Assembly: GCF_009649735.1 (NCBI RefSeq)
Contig: NZ_WJNH01000003.1
Span: 290,629 to 354,628, forward strand
Direction: 5' to 3'
Source: Salinibacillus xinjiangensis
Lineage (GTDB): Bacteria; Bacillota; Bacilli; Bacillales; Alkalibacillaceae
DNA: 64,000 nt
Below the pieces are notes generated by a model. The model ran no database searches. It had not been told where the DNA came from and worked only from the letters and a program-made list of their open reading frames with translations. Shown here piece by piece: positions 54,033-62,845 of this stretch (the stretch's first letter is position 1; each line of letters opens with the position of its first letter). The position numbers and the translations under genes are program-made.

Positions 54033-54800
54033 ATGTTAAAAATTGGACCTTATGAATTTTCTTCAAGACTATTATTAGGTACAGGAAAATACCCAAATTT
54101 TGATGTGCAAAAAGAAGCAGTAGATGTTTCCGAGACTGAGGTTTTAACTTTTTCAGTACGTAGAATGAATATTTTTGAGCCTAATCAACCGAACTTTTTA
54201 GAAAAGCTAGAAGTAGAAAACTATACCTTACTTCCGAATACAGCAGGAGCAAAAACAGCTGAAGAAGCAGTTCGTACAGCAAAGCTAGCGAAGGCAAGTG
54301 GATTATGTGACATGGTTAAAGTAGAAGTCATTGGGGACCAAAAAACATTACTCCCCGACCCTATCGAGACATTAAAAGCATCTGAAGAGCTATTGAAGGA
54401 AGGGTTTATTGTCCTACCATATACTTCGGATGATGTTCTCCTTGCTAAAAGACTAGAAGAAATAGGCTGTCACGCCATTATGCCGGGAGCGTCTCCAATC
54501 GGCTCAGGACAAGGCATCGTAAACCCATTAAATCTGGAGTTTATTATCGAAAACGCCAATGTGCCAGTTATTGTTGACGCGGGTATTGGTTCACCTTCAG
54601 ATGCTGCGACGGCTATGGAGCTAGGTGCTGATGGTGTGTTATTAAATACAGCTGTATCAGGTGCAAAGGATCCTGTGAAGATGGCCAAGGCAATGAAGCT
54701 CGCGATTGAAGGTGGAAGACTTGGCTATAAGGCTGGTCGCATTCCGAAAAAACGTTATGCGACAGCAAGTAGTCCAACGGAAGGAATGAGTATTGGGTGA
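54033..54800 (+). CDS. thiG: Thiazole synthase
   Basis: 255 residues, TIM barrel. [11 protein letters not shown] at the start, Schiff-base Lys in MVKVEVIGD near 96, and [29 protein letters not shown]. Condenses DXP, iminoacetate and ThiS-thiocarboxylate. GGAGGCGG precedes ATG 54033. Overlaps thiF by four bases. Confidence 0.95.
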   Translation: MLKIGPYEFSSRLLLGTGKYPNFDVQKEAVDVSETEVLTFSVRRMNIFEPNQPNFLEKLEVENYTLLPNTAGAKTAEEAVRTAKLAKASGLCDMVKVEVIGDQKTLLPDPIETLKASEELLKEGFIVLPYTSDDVLLAKRLEEIGCHAIMPGASPIGSGQGIVNPLNLEFIIENANVPVIVDAGIGSPSDAATAMELGADGVLLNTAVSGAKDPVKMAKAMKLAIEGGRLGYKAGRIPKKRYATASSPTEGMSIG

Positions 54801-55816
54801 GTGAGCGTTATTCCCGTCAAGAACTATTTGACCCTATCGGAAAAGAAGGACAGATGAAAATTCAACAAAAGCATGTGTTAATAGTTGGTGCAGGTGCACT
54901 AGGCACGGGGAGTGCAGAGGCACTAGTGAGGGCTGGCGTGCAAAAGATTACAATTGTGGACCGGGACTATGTAGAGTGGAGTAATCTCCAACGTCAACAG
55001 CTCTACCATGAACAGGATGCAAGAAACAGACTCCCAAAGGCTGTGGCGGCAAAGCGGCGACTCACGGAAGTCAATTCTGAGGTTGAAATCGATGCGCGAG
55101 TAATGGATGTAGGGGTTGAAGAAATTGAGGAGCTAAGTCGTGATATCGACTTAATTATGGATGCGACGGATAATTTTGATATTCGCATGATGATTAATGA
55201 TATGTCACAAAAAGCGAATATACCTTGGATCTATGGTGCTTGTGTAGGTAGCTATGGAATTAGTTATACGATTATTCCAGGGGAAACGCCTTGCCTGCAG
55301 TGCATACTTGAAACAGTTCCGATCGGAGGATTAACGTGTGATACGGCCGGTATTATTAGTCCAGCCGTTCAAATGGTTGTCTCTTATCAAGTATCAGAAG
55401 CAATGAAAATATTAGTAGAGGATTTTCAGTCGCTTAGAAAAAAGCTTGTCTCCTTTGATTTATGGCAAAATCAGCATACGTTTATTCAAATTGACAAGAT
55501 AAAAAAACCGAATTGTTTATCATGTGGTCATGAACGTACATATCCGAATCTATCCTTTACCAATCAAACGAAAACAGCGGTTTTGTGTGGCAGAGATACC
55601 GTCCAGATTCGCCCAGCAGAACCTGTTGAGAGAGATTTGGATCACCTTACACAAGCTTTATCTATTGACGGTGAAATTGACGTGCAAAATCCATATTTAT
55701 TATCAGTGGATATAAATCAACATCGTCTAGTCATCTTTAAAGATGGTCGAGTACTCATTCACGGCACAAAAGACATTTCAGAAGCAAAGTCATTATACTA
55801 TCGCTATCTCGGTTAA
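54797..55816 (+). CDS. thiF: ThiS adenylyltransferase ThiF (MoeB/E1-like)
   Basis: 339 residues. Nucleotide site [33 protein letters not shown], Asp in MDATDNFD, Cys in [13 protein letters not shown], and zinc cysteines in TPCLQC and NCLSCGHE. The last 90 residues form a separate domain, which is typical of Bacillus ThiF. GTG 54797 overlaps the thiG stop (GTGA), so translation is coupled. Confidence 0.92.
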   Translation: MSERYSRQELFDPIGKEGQMKIQQKHVLIVGAGALGTGSAEALVRAGVQKITIVDRDYVEWSNLQRQQLYHEQDARNRLPKAVAAKRRLTEVNSEVEIDARVMDVGVEEIEELSRDIDLIMDATDNFDIRMMINDMSQKANIPWIYGACVGSYGISYTIIPGETPCLQCILETVPIGGLTCDTAGIISPAVQMVVSYQVSEAMKILVEDFQSLRKKLVSFDLWQNQHTFIQIDKIKKPNCLSCGHERTYPNLSFTNQTKTAVLCGRDTVQIRPAEPVERDLDHLTQALSIDGEIDVQNPYLLSVDINQHRLVIFKDGRVLIHGTKDISEAKSLYYRYLG

Positions 55817-55827
55817 GGAGGAGAAAT

Positions 55828-56646
55828 ATGGATGTAGCAAAAGCACTAACAATAGCAGGCTCAGACAGTGGTGGAGGGGCAGGTATTCAGGCGGATTTAA
55901 AAACCTTTCAGGAGCTAGATGTTTTCGGAACTTCAGCCCTTACAGCTGTAACAGCTCAAAATACACTAGGCGTACAAGGAGTCTACCCCTTATCTGTTGA
56001 TGCCGTAAAGGAGCAAATTCAGTCTGTAGGAACCGATATAGCTCCGGGCGCTCTAAAAACTGGTATGCTTTTTAGTAGTGAAATCATTCGAACCGTTTCC
56101 GACATGATACAGGAGTTTCAATGGGAAAAGCTAGTGGTTGACCCTGTGATGATTGCCAAAGGGGGCTCTGCTTTACTACAGAAAGAGGCCATTAAATGCC
56201 TGAAAAAGAATCTTATCCCTCTGGCATATTGCATCACCCCTAATTTGCCTGAGGCTGAAGAAATTGTCGGATTTTCCATCACAAATAGAGAACAGCAAGA
56301 GCTGGCAGCACAAAGCATTTATAAGATGGGAGCAAAACATGTCGTTATAAAAGGGGGTCATGGTGATGGCGAGCAAGCTACCGACCTTTTATATGATGGT
56401 GAAGATTTTCATTTCTTCACAGCCTCTCGAATTCAAACGAAACATACACATGGGACAGGGTGTACTTATTCTGCCGCCATTACAGCAGAATTAGCAAAGG
56501 GGAGGCCAATATATGATGCAGTGTCAACAGCTAAATCCTTTATCCAGGATGCAATTGAGAATCAGTTAGGTATAGGTGCTGGTCATGGACCAACCAATCA
56601 TTGGGCCTATCAAAAGAGAAAGGCTAATCAACAAATCTCTTTTTGA
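55828..56646 (+). CDS. thiD: Hydroxymethylpyrimidine (phosphate) kinase
   Basis: 272 residues, ribokinase-like. IAGSDSGGGAGIQADLKTF, VDPVMIAKGG, VIKGGHGDGEQATDLLYDG and the catalytic THGTGCTYSAAI. Phosphorylates HMP released by TenA and HMP-P for coupling with thiazole. GGAGGAG precedes ATG 55828. Last gene of the cluster; thiE and thiM are not in the window. Confidence 0.93.
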   Translation: MDVAKALTIAGSDSGGGAGIQADLKTFQELDVFGTSALTAVTAQNTLGVQGVYPLSVDAVKEQIQSVGTDIAPGALKTGMLFSSEIIRTVSDMIQEFQWEKLVVDPVMIAKGGSALLQKEAIKCLKKNLIPLAYCITPNLPEAEEIVGFSITNREQQELAAQSIYKMGAKHVVIKGGHGDGEQATDLLYDGEDFHFFTASRIQTKHTHGTGCTYSAAITAELAKGRPIYDAVSTAKSFIQDAIENQLGIGAGHGPTNHWAYQKRKANQQISF

Positions 56647-56670
56647 CATAACTTGACAAATATGTCGAAA

Positions 56671-56690
56671 AATCAAACAAACGTTTGATT
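56671..56690. promoter_or_regulatory. Inverted repeat AATCAAAC-N4-GTTTGATT
   Basis: Perfect 8-bp arms between thiD and the 149-residue gene, next to a TTGACA (56654-56659). It resembles a TetR-type operator; regulator unknown. Confidence 0.45.
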
Positions 56691-56721
56691 GAATTTTTAG
56701 GAGGGGAATGGAGGGAGTGAT

Positions 56722-57171
56722 TTGAATGATCGCAATTCAAATGTTTGGTCTCGATTTAAAGGGAAATTGGCCGAGAAATATATCTCCATTCCTATTACTC
56801 GCAACATGATTCAAAAACTGGTGGAACAAAATAAGCCAAATGTTATAAAACATATACGAATCGATTTTGACAATAATCAGCACTTGATTGTAGAAGGAAA
56901 AGTAAAAAAACTAATCGAAATTCCATTTATTATCAAGTTAAAGCCTTTAAAACCTTTAGGGAGAAAGCTAGTTTTTGACATTGTACATATGAAACCAGTT
57001 CAAAATCAGATTATCAACAGAATGATATTGAATCGTTCACCTCTAATGACATATCAACAATCATTGATCCTTGACTTAAATCAAATGAACAAAATTAAAA
57101 AGATTCCTTTTGGCAATATTAAAAGATTTGAAATCAGGGATCAAAAACTCTGGTGTGGAATTGGAGTATAA
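56722..57171 (+). CDS. DUF2993/LmeA-like beta-rich protein
   Basis: 149 residues, no signal peptide. Alternating hydrophobic strands (HIRIDFDNNQHLIVEGKVKK, IEIPFIIKLKPLK) followed by DLNQMNKIKKIPFGNIKRFEI resemble the lipid-binding LmeA/TULIP-type fold, but this is pattern recognition only. TTG 56722 follows GGAGGGAGTGAT. Preceded by a palindrome that may regulate it. Confidence 0.62.
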   Translation: MNDRNSNVWSRFKGKLAEKYISIPITRNMIQKLVEQNKPNVIKHIRIDFDNNQHLIVEGKVKKLIEIPFIIKLKPLKPLGRKLVFDIVHMKPVQNQIINRMILNRSPLMTYQQSLILDLNQMNKIKKIPFGNIKRFEIRDQKLWCGIGV

Positions 57172-57302
57172 ATGTTTAGGTCTATAATTAATGTATAGTT
57201 AAAAATTATTTTAATAGTTTAACATTTTGCCAAATTATTTACATTTCACCCCCCTAGGTTTACACTGTCATCTGTAGAGATAAATATAGGGGGTTAAGAA
57301 AA

Positions 57303-57854
57303 GTGAAAAAATTATTTTTATTACTAAGTATTGCACTTGTGTTCGTTTTAGCGGCTTGTGGAAGTTCATCTGATGAAAACAGTGCTGAAGATGCAAACGC
57401 TTCAGAAGACACAACAGAAGAGCCTTCTGAAAACAATAAAGAATTGAAGTCTGCACTATTGAAAAATCACATGGAGGTTGCAAACACCGTTCGCAACAAC
57501 TATAAAAAGATTAATGATTATGTTGCAGCACTTAATAATGAAGAAATCAAAGCTGAAGAACTAGAAGCTCTAAAAGCAGATGCTGTTGAAGCAGCTGAAA
57601 AGGCAGTATCAAACGTTGATGCCTATACATTTGTGAAAGAAGAAGGCTTAACTGATGATGCAAAGGCAACATATGAAGAAGCAATCGGTGACGTTAAGGG
57701 AGCTTTCGAAGCTTATCAATCAGCTTTAGAATCAGACTCAACTGACTTCACAACAGCAGAAGAAAAACTGGCTGGCTATACAGAAAAGGTTGGAGCGCTT
57801 TTCGAAGAAGTAGGACTATCTAGTTCAGCTGATTTAGCAAAAGAACTTCAATAG
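57303..57854 (+). CDS. Acidic lipoprotein with helical domain
   Basis: 183 residues. Lipobox VLAACG (Cys about 19), an acidic Ser/Glu/Asp linker to about 45, then an all-helical domain rich in Ala and Glu (EEIKAEELEALKADAVEAAEKA). Codon and amino-acid composition are strongly biased to Glu/Ala. GTG 57303 follows GGGGGTTAAGAAAA. Cell-surface, function unknown. Confidence 0.75.
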   Translation: MKKLFLLLSIALVFVLAACGSSSDENSAEDANASEDTTEEPSENNKELKSALLKNHMEVANTVRNNYKKINDYVAALNNEEIKAEELEALKADAVEAAEKAVSNVDAYTFVKEEGLTDDAKATYEEAIGDVKGAFEAYQSALESDSTDFTTAEEKLAGYTEKVGALFEEVGLSSSADLAKELQ

Positions 57855-57862
57855 TAAATGAA

Positions 57863-57895
57863 AAAACAAGCTTGGAATCCAGGCTTGTTTTTTTA
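57863..57895. terminator. Bidirectional terminator
   Basis: AAACAAGCTTGG / CCAGGCTTGTTT stem with T-run on the + side, between convergent genes. Confidence 0.85.
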
Positions 57896-58150
57896 ATTGT
57901 GATTTTTTTGATTAAACTCAGCATGTTTAATAAAAGATCGTTCATCCTCAATCAACCCACATACACCACATTGCACCTTATATTCAGGCCCCTTATAGGT
58001 AACGTGCATGATATCTACATTATCTTCAGCAAATTCCGTTAACACATCACCTGATTGAGGGTCTAATTTTACAGGTGTTGCCTTTTGTTCAATAATGTTA
58101 AAACGCGAACGATTGGTTCTGCAATTTGGACATAAATAAGGACTAGCCAT
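57893..58150 (-). CDS. Small zinc-ribbon protein
   Basis: 85 residues. Two Cys pairs (CPNC near 7 and CGVC near 66) enclose a beta-rich insert; a charged tail follows. Start ATG 58150 has GGAGGTG upstream; the frame opens further but without a site. Function unknown; possible nucleic-acid or metal binding. Confidence 0.72.
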   Translation of the reverse strand: MASPYLCPNCRTNRSRFNIIEQKATPVKLDPQSGDVLTEFAEDNVDIMHVTYKGPEYKVQCGVCGLIEDERSFIKHAEFNQKNHN

Positions 58151-58218
58151 TAATAGCACCTCCACATGCTTATTATTCTAAAATTATTAATCATTATGCA
58201 CTTCGAGTTAAAAAACAT

Positions 58219-58247
58219 TTTACACATTCACCATTTTCATCTACATT
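58219..58247 (+). promoter_or_regulatory. Predicted promoter of the glycosyltransferase-selD unit
   Basis: TTTACA (58219-58224), 17 nt, TACATT (58242-58247), about 40 nt before the glycosyltransferase start. A plausible sigma-A promoter; no operator seen. Confidence 0.4.
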
Positions 58248-58285
58248 AAATATGCTAAAGTATTTAAAGAAAAGGATGAGTTTTA

Positions 58286-59296
58286 ATGAAAGCATTAATG
58301 GTAGCCCCTAATTACCACCAGGCTCGAGGTAATACGGTCACTGTAAATCGTATGGCTGATGGTTTAAAGAGTTTAGGGGTTCATATAGACATCATTTCTC
58401 ATACAAATGGAAAAACAGAACAGCCTATTCCAGAGGCTGACATTGTCCATGGTTTTCATGCGTATCGATTTTACACATTTATGGAAAAACTAAACGAAGA
58501 CATACACCCCTATGTCTTAACCATTACAGGGACAGACTTGAATCATGACCTGTTCGATGGTAACAAGCGCGATCAAGTGGTAAAAACACTACAAGGTGCC
58601 CGTGCTATACATGTCTTTGATAAACAAGCCAAACATGTACTTAATCAAGAAATTCCCGATATAAAGTCAAAAATTTATGTGATTCACCAAGGGACGAGTT
58701 TCTTACCTAAATCAGAACTTAAGGTTCAAAGGGAGAAAGACACTTTCTTATTTGTACTGCCAGCTGGAATTAGAAAAGTAAAGAATGTACCATCGGCTAT
58801 TCACATGCTACAGAAGCTTCGTCGGGAATTTCCTTTTATACGTTTATGCATCGTCGGGCCCGTTTTAGAAGAACAAGAAGGAGAGTTGATTCGAAAACTT
58901 GTATCTGAACATGATGAATGGGTCCAGTACTTAGGCGAGGTGAAACACGAAAACATGGGCGCTATTTATGAACAAGCAGATACAGTGTTGAATACCTCGA
59001 TATCTGAAGGACAACCAGCTGCTATCCTAGAGGCAATGAATTATGGTCTACCTGTGGTTGCGGCCGATAACCATGGGAATCGTAGTATTATTCATCAAGG
59101 TGAAAATGGCTTTATTTATCACAGTGAAGACGAATTCCTTGATTATGCCGAGAACATCATTAATAATAGTAATCTGAGAAGAATAGTTGGAAATTCGGCT
59201 AAACATTACATCTCTACATATCACTCTCGTAAGTATGAGGCTGAAAAACTATTCGACATGTATCAGAATGCAGTTAAAAATAGTAAGAAAGGTTAG
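58286..59296 (+). CDS. GT4-family glycosyltransferase resembling selenosugar synthase SenB
   Basis: 336 residues, GT-B fold, no signal peptide or TM. N-terminal half: RGNTVTVNRMADGLKSLG, GFHAYRF, then VLTITGTDLNHDLFD and VIHQGTS. C-terminal half: GIRKVKNVPSAI, LGEVKHENMGAIYEQAD, SISEGQPAAILEAMNYGLPV and DNHGNRSII (nucleotide-sugar site). The order GN-T-R / HA-R / TGTDL-x-x-D / VIHQ / GNR is the pattern of SenB, which makes a selenosugar from a UDP-sugar and selenophosphate, and also of the GLT1D1 family. It ends 13 nt before selD, the selenophosphate source, which favours the SenB reading. GGATGAG precedes ATG 58286. No EgtB/SenA-like gene is in the window. Confidence 0.72.
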   Translation: MKALMVAPNYHQARGNTVTVNRMADGLKSLGVHIDIISHTNGKTEQPIPEADIVHGFHAYRFYTFMEKLNEDIHPYVLTITGTDLNHDLFDGNKRDQVVKTLQGARAIHVFDKQAKHVLNQEIPDIKSKIYVIHQGTSFLPKSELKVQREKDTFLFVLPAGIRKVKNVPSAIHMLQKLRREFPFIRLCIVGPVLEEQEGELIRKLVSEHDEWVQYLGEVKHENMGAIYEQADTVLNTSISEGQPAAILEAMNYGLPVVAADNHGNRSIIHQGENGFIYHSEDEFLDYAENIINNSNLRRIVGNSAKHYISTYHSRKYEAEKLFDMYQNAVKNSKKG

Positions 59297-59309
59297 GGGG
59301 CTTTTTTAT

Positions 59310-60362
59310 ATGTCTAAGAGAGACGAAATTATTAGGTTAACAACTTTGACTACAAAAGGTGGCTGAGGATGCAAAATAGGTCCTGAAGACCTGTCGCAGG
59401 TTCTGCGGCACATACCTAAATCTGAGCCAAATCCAAATTTATTAGTAGGGTTAGATACTTCTGATGATGCAGGAGTTTATAAAATTAATGATGATACAGC
59501 GCTAGTACAAACTTTGGATTATTTCACACCAATTGTCGATGATCCATATATGTTTGGCCAAATTGCAGCTGCTAATGCTTTAAGTGACGTTTATGCAATG
59601 GGTGGTAAGCCCATTACGGTAATGAATATTGTCGGTTTTCCAATTAGTAGTTTGGATAAGAGTATTTTAGCCGAAATCCTAGCTGGCTCATCAGATAAGG
59701 TTCGTGAATCTGGAGCTGCACTTGTCGGTGGACATTCTATTGACGATCAAGAGCCTAAGTTTGGCTTATCTGTAACAGGAACCATTCATCCAGATAAGAT
59801 TCGTGCCAATGTAGGGGCAAAACCAGGTGATAAGATCATTTTAACCAAACCAATTGGTATCGGTATTCTAACAACGGCTATAAAGCGTGATTTATTAGAT
59901 GAAGAAGATTTAAATCGAGTGATGGCTGTTATGGCTACCTTGAACAAGGATGCAGCAGAGGCCATGGAAGGTTACAATGTTAATGCATGTACAGATGTTA
60001 CAGGCTTTGGCTTACTAGGACATACACTGGAGATTGCGGAAGGCAGTGACGTTGGGATTACTATTCAAAGTCAGGAAGTACCTGTTCTCCCTAAGTCAAA
60101 AGAATTAGCTGAACAAGGAGTTGTCCCCGGAGGTTCAAAGAAAAATCGCAAGTGGCTTTCAGACCGAATTGACTATGATTCAAGTGTGAGTGAGATTGAC
60201 CGAACCATATTATGTGATGCGGTCACATCAGGAGGTCTGCTCATATCAGTACCAGAGGAGGAAGCAGAAGCACTCCAAAATGAACTTCAATCAAGACAGG
60301 TTGAATCGGCCATTGTTGGTGAAGTTACAAAAGAAAATAAAGGAAGAATTAAGGTATTATAA
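59310..60362 (+). CDS. selD: Selenophosphate synthetase, itself a selenoprotein (UGA = Sec19)
   Basis: 350 residues when TGA 59364-59366 is read as selenocysteine. It gives MSKRDEIIRLTTLTTKGGUGCKIG: the GG-U/C-GCK active site with catalytic Sec19 and Lys22. Downstream the frame continues without gap as SelD: DTSDDAGVYKI, LDYFTPIVDDPYMFGQIAAANALSDVYAMGGKP, VGGHSIDDQEPKFGL, CTDVTGFGLLGH. Makes selenophosphate from selenide and ATP. Start ATG 59310 is 10 nt after AGGGGGG. A conventional gene caller would begin at 59514 or later and miss the active site. A hairpin with GGUUC loop follows the UGA. Confidence 0.95.
59364..59419 (+). promoter_or_regulatory. Predicted bacterial SECIS element in selD
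   Basis: UGA 59364-59366. GUCGCA (59393-59398) pairs with UGCGGC (59404-59409, one G-U) around GGUUC (59399-59403), starting 33 nt after the UGA. A smaller hairpin AGGTC/GACCT lies between, and TAGGT/ACCTA could close the whole. The loop is identical to that of the 10717 element. Confidence 0.65.
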
Positions 60363-60390
60363 AAGGACTCCACTATGAGTCCTTTTCTTC
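60361..60390 (+). terminator. Short terminator or attenuator between selD and the transporter
   Basis: AAAAGGACTC / GAGTCCTTTT perfect 10-bp stem, 6-nt loop, then CTTCC (few T). It begins on the selD stop codon, so it could end selD transcription or only reduce it. Confidence 0.65.
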
Positions 60391-60413
60391 CATAAACACG
60401 AAAGGTGGTCATC

Positions 60414-61313
60414 ATGAAAAAAATATTTTTTTACACGATAGGAATTTTAACTATTCTTTTCCTTGCTGCTTGTGGCAATACCGAAGATGACAATAATGCA
60501 GAGCAAGAAACGGGAGGGGATTCCTTTTCCATCGGTGTTATTCCTGCCCAAACTGAAGGAGCCATGGAAGGAGCGATGGAAAAGCTACAATCCATTTTAT
60601 CAGAGGATTTAAATCGTGAAGTCACCGTTGATGTGTATCCCGATTACAATGGAGTTGTGGAAGCATTAAACTACGATAAAATTGATATGGCTTATTTAGG
60701 ACCGTTAACTTATGTCATTGCACATGAAAATAGTGGAGCCAAGGCTATCATCACACAACTGATTGATGGTGAGCCATTTTATTACTCCTATATGATTACC
60801 CATAAGGATAATCCATGGAATTCTTTAGATGATTTGTTAGATAACCCAGGAGAAATTGATTTTGCCTATGGTGATATTAATTCAACATCTGGCTCCTTAA
60901 TTCCAAGTATCGAGTTACAAAATCGTGGCGTCTATGAGTCTGAGGATGAGCATGAATTTAATTCTGTTCGCTTTACAGGCTCGCATGATGCTACTGCGCT
61001 AGCTGTTCAAAATCAACAGGTTGATGCAGGAGCGATAGACAGCGCGATTTACAATCAGTTAGTTGAGTCTGGGAAAATAGATCAAAATCAAATAAAGAAA
61101 ATATGGCAATCAGATAAATTATTCCAATATCCATGGACTGTACACAAGGATACGGATGAGGAAACCATTGAAACACTTCAACAATCCTTCCTCGATATTG
61201 AGGATCAGGAAATCTTAGATGCGTTTGGTGCATCTGGATTCACGAAGGCTAGTAACGAAGACTATGAAAGTATTCGACAAGCAGCGCTTAAACAAGGAAT
61301 CATTGAAGAATAG
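60414..61313 (+). CDS. PhnD-family substrate-binding lipoprotein
   Basis: 299 residues. Lipobox FLAACGN (Cys about 20). PhnD-type periplasmic-binding domain: FSIGVIPAQTEGAMEGAMEKLQ, VDVYPDYNGVVEALNYDKIDMAYLGPLTYVIAHENSG, and FAYGDINSTSGSLIPSIELQ. Homologues bind phosphonate, phosphite or related oxyanions. ATG 60414 follows AAAGGTGG. First gene of a complete ABC importer (binding protein, permease, ATPase) located after selD; substrate not determinable, selenium compound possible. Confidence 0.87.
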   Translation: MKKIFFYTIGILTILFLAACGNTEDDNNAEQETGGDSFSIGVIPAQTEGAMEGAMEKLQSILSEDLNREVTVDVYPDYNGVVEALNYDKIDMAYLGPLTYVIAHENSGAKAIITQLIDGEPFYYSYMITHKDNPWNSLDDLLDNPGEIDFAYGDINSTSGSLIPSIELQNRGVYESEDEHEFNSVRFTGSHDATALAVQNQQVDAGAIDSAIYNQLVESGKIDQNQIKKIWQSDKLFQYPWTVHKDTDEETIETLQQSFLDIEDQEILDAFGASGFTKASNEDYESIRQAALKQGIIEE

Positions 61314-61324
61314 AGCTGATTAGA

Positions 61325-62080
61325 TTGTGGTTTAAACGAAGTAGTATAGTAACCTTTCTTTTGTTAATTCTGTTTATTTATTTGAGTATGAAACAAACAG
61401 AATTTGATTTATCCAAGTTTGCAGACTTTCGAAATATGATTGACTTTTTGTCTCAATGGTTCCCGATGGATACATCAAATCTGCCGAGAATAATTGAGGA
61501 TTCGATTTTAACCTTGGCCATGGCCTTTCTAGGGAGCTTTCTAGGATTGCTCGTGGCCTTACCTATTAGTTTTTTAGCAGCCTGGAACACTGCACCGTCA
61601 CGTTTTTTATATCAAATAACCCGAGTGATATTAAGCTTTGTGCGTTCCATACCTGAAATTGTATTTGGTCTTATTTTACTTACTGCACTCGGACTTGGAC
61701 CATTCCCAGCTGTTTTAGCAATCATGTTTCACAATATTGGGGTTTTAGGTAAGTTAGTTTCAGAGCTAATAGAAGCTTCAGATCCAGGCCCACAGGAAGC
61801 CATGAAAGCAGTTGGGGCAAAGAATGGCTTGGCCAATTTATTCAGCATTCTACCTCAAATTTGGCCTAATGTATTATCAAACTATTTTTATCGCTTTGAA
61901 GTGGCCATCCGCACCTCGCTTATTTTAGGATTTATTGGTGGCGGAGGAATTGGTCAACGTCTATTTAATGACTTTAAGACCTTTCAATACCCAGCCGTTT
62001 CGTTGGATGTCTTTGTTATTATGATTATTGTGATTGTGGTGGATTTGCTTGGCAATATAGTCCGAAAACGAGTCATATAA
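61325..62080 (+). CDS. PhnE-family ABC permease
   Basis: 251 residues with six TM segments and the permease EAA-type loop (EASDPGPQEAMKAVGAKNGLANLFSILPQIWP). RSIPEIVFGLILLTALGLGPFP and GFIGGGGIGQRLFNDFKTF are PhnE hallmarks. TTG 61325 start has only a weak ribosome binding site and lies 11 nt after the phnD-like stop, suggesting coupling. Partner of the flanking genes. Confidence 0.87.
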   Translation: MWFKRSSIVTFLLLILFIYLSMKQTEFDLSKFADFRNMIDFLSQWFPMDTSNLPRIIEDSILTLAMAFLGSFLGLLVALPISFLAAWNTAPSRFLYQITRVILSFVRSIPEIVFGLILLTALGLGPFPAVLAIMFHNIGVLGKLVSELIEASDPGPQEAMKAVGAKNGLANLFSILPQIWPNVLSNYFYRFEVAIRTSLILGFIGGGGIGQRLFNDFKTFQYPAVSLDVFVIMIIVIVVDLLGNIVRKRVI

Positions 62081-62092
62081 GGAGTAAGATTT

Positions 62093-62827
62093 ATGTTAGA
62101 TATACAAAATTTATCTGTACAATACGCTGGCAATGACCAGGCCGCTTTATCCGATGTGAACTTATCCTTTAAACGAGGAGAATTTGTTTGTGTATTAGGT
62201 AAAAGTGGAGCTGGGAAGTCGACATTAATCCGGTGTATTAATGGGCTACTCAAACCAACGAATGGTGAAGTTCACTTTGATGGCAAGGCAATCACAATGT
62301 TAAATGAAGCAGACTTACGACAGGTGCGGAGAGAAATGGGGATGATTTTTCAGCATTTTAATTTAATCCCTCGTTTAACGGTCCTCCAAAATGTATTAAC
62401 TGGGACATTTGGTTACCGAAGTAGTTTTCGGAATTTGATTGGCTGGTTTTCATCAGAAGAACTAGAAAGGGCCCACCGTGTGATCGCGGATGTCGGACTG
62501 ACTGATCAAACGAAGAAGAGGGTGGAGCGTTTAAGTGGTGGACAAAAGCAACGAGTGGGAATTGCACGTGCTTTGCTTCAACGTCCAAAGGTGTTACTAG
62601 GAGATGAACCAGTTTCAAGTCTGGATCCTGGGACGTCTAATCATATTTTTACTTTACTCAAAAAAATCCATGATCAACACCAACTGTTAACGTTAATCAA
62701 TGTCCATGATGTGAACCTAGCCAAACGCTATGCAACAAGAATTATCGCAGTTACAAATGGAAAAATAACCTTTGATGGTGCACCAAACGACTTTAACGAA
62801 GAGGTCTTTGAACTCACTTATCAGTAA
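62093..62827 (+). CDS. PhnC-family ABC ATPase
   Basis: 244 residues. Walker A GKSGAGKSTLIRCI, Q-loop GMIFQHFNLIPRLTV, signature LSGGQKQRVGIARAL, Walker B VLLGDEPVSSLDP, H-loop INVHDVNLA: all intact, of the PhnC type. AAGGAG precedes ATG 62093. Energises the importer with the two preceding genes. Confidence 0.9.
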   Translation: MLDIQNLSVQYAGNDQAALSDVNLSFKRGEFVCVLGKSGAGKSTLIRCINGLLKPTNGEVHFDGKAITMLNEADLRQVRREMGMIFQHFNLIPRLTVLQNVLTGTFGYRSSFRNLIGWFSSEELERAHRVIADVGLTDQTKKRVERLSGGQKQRVGIARALLQRPKVLLGDEPVSSLDPGTSNHIFTLLKKIHDQHQLLTLINVHDVNLAKRYATRIIAVTNGKITFDGAPNDFNEEVFELTYQ

Positions 62828-62845
62828 AATAAGGAGGGATTGAGG

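Noticed and set aside
59514..60362. selD starting at the first ATG after the UGA
   Set aside because: It would lose the conserved active-site segment and there is no ribosome binding site; reading the UGA as Sec restores a full-length SelD.
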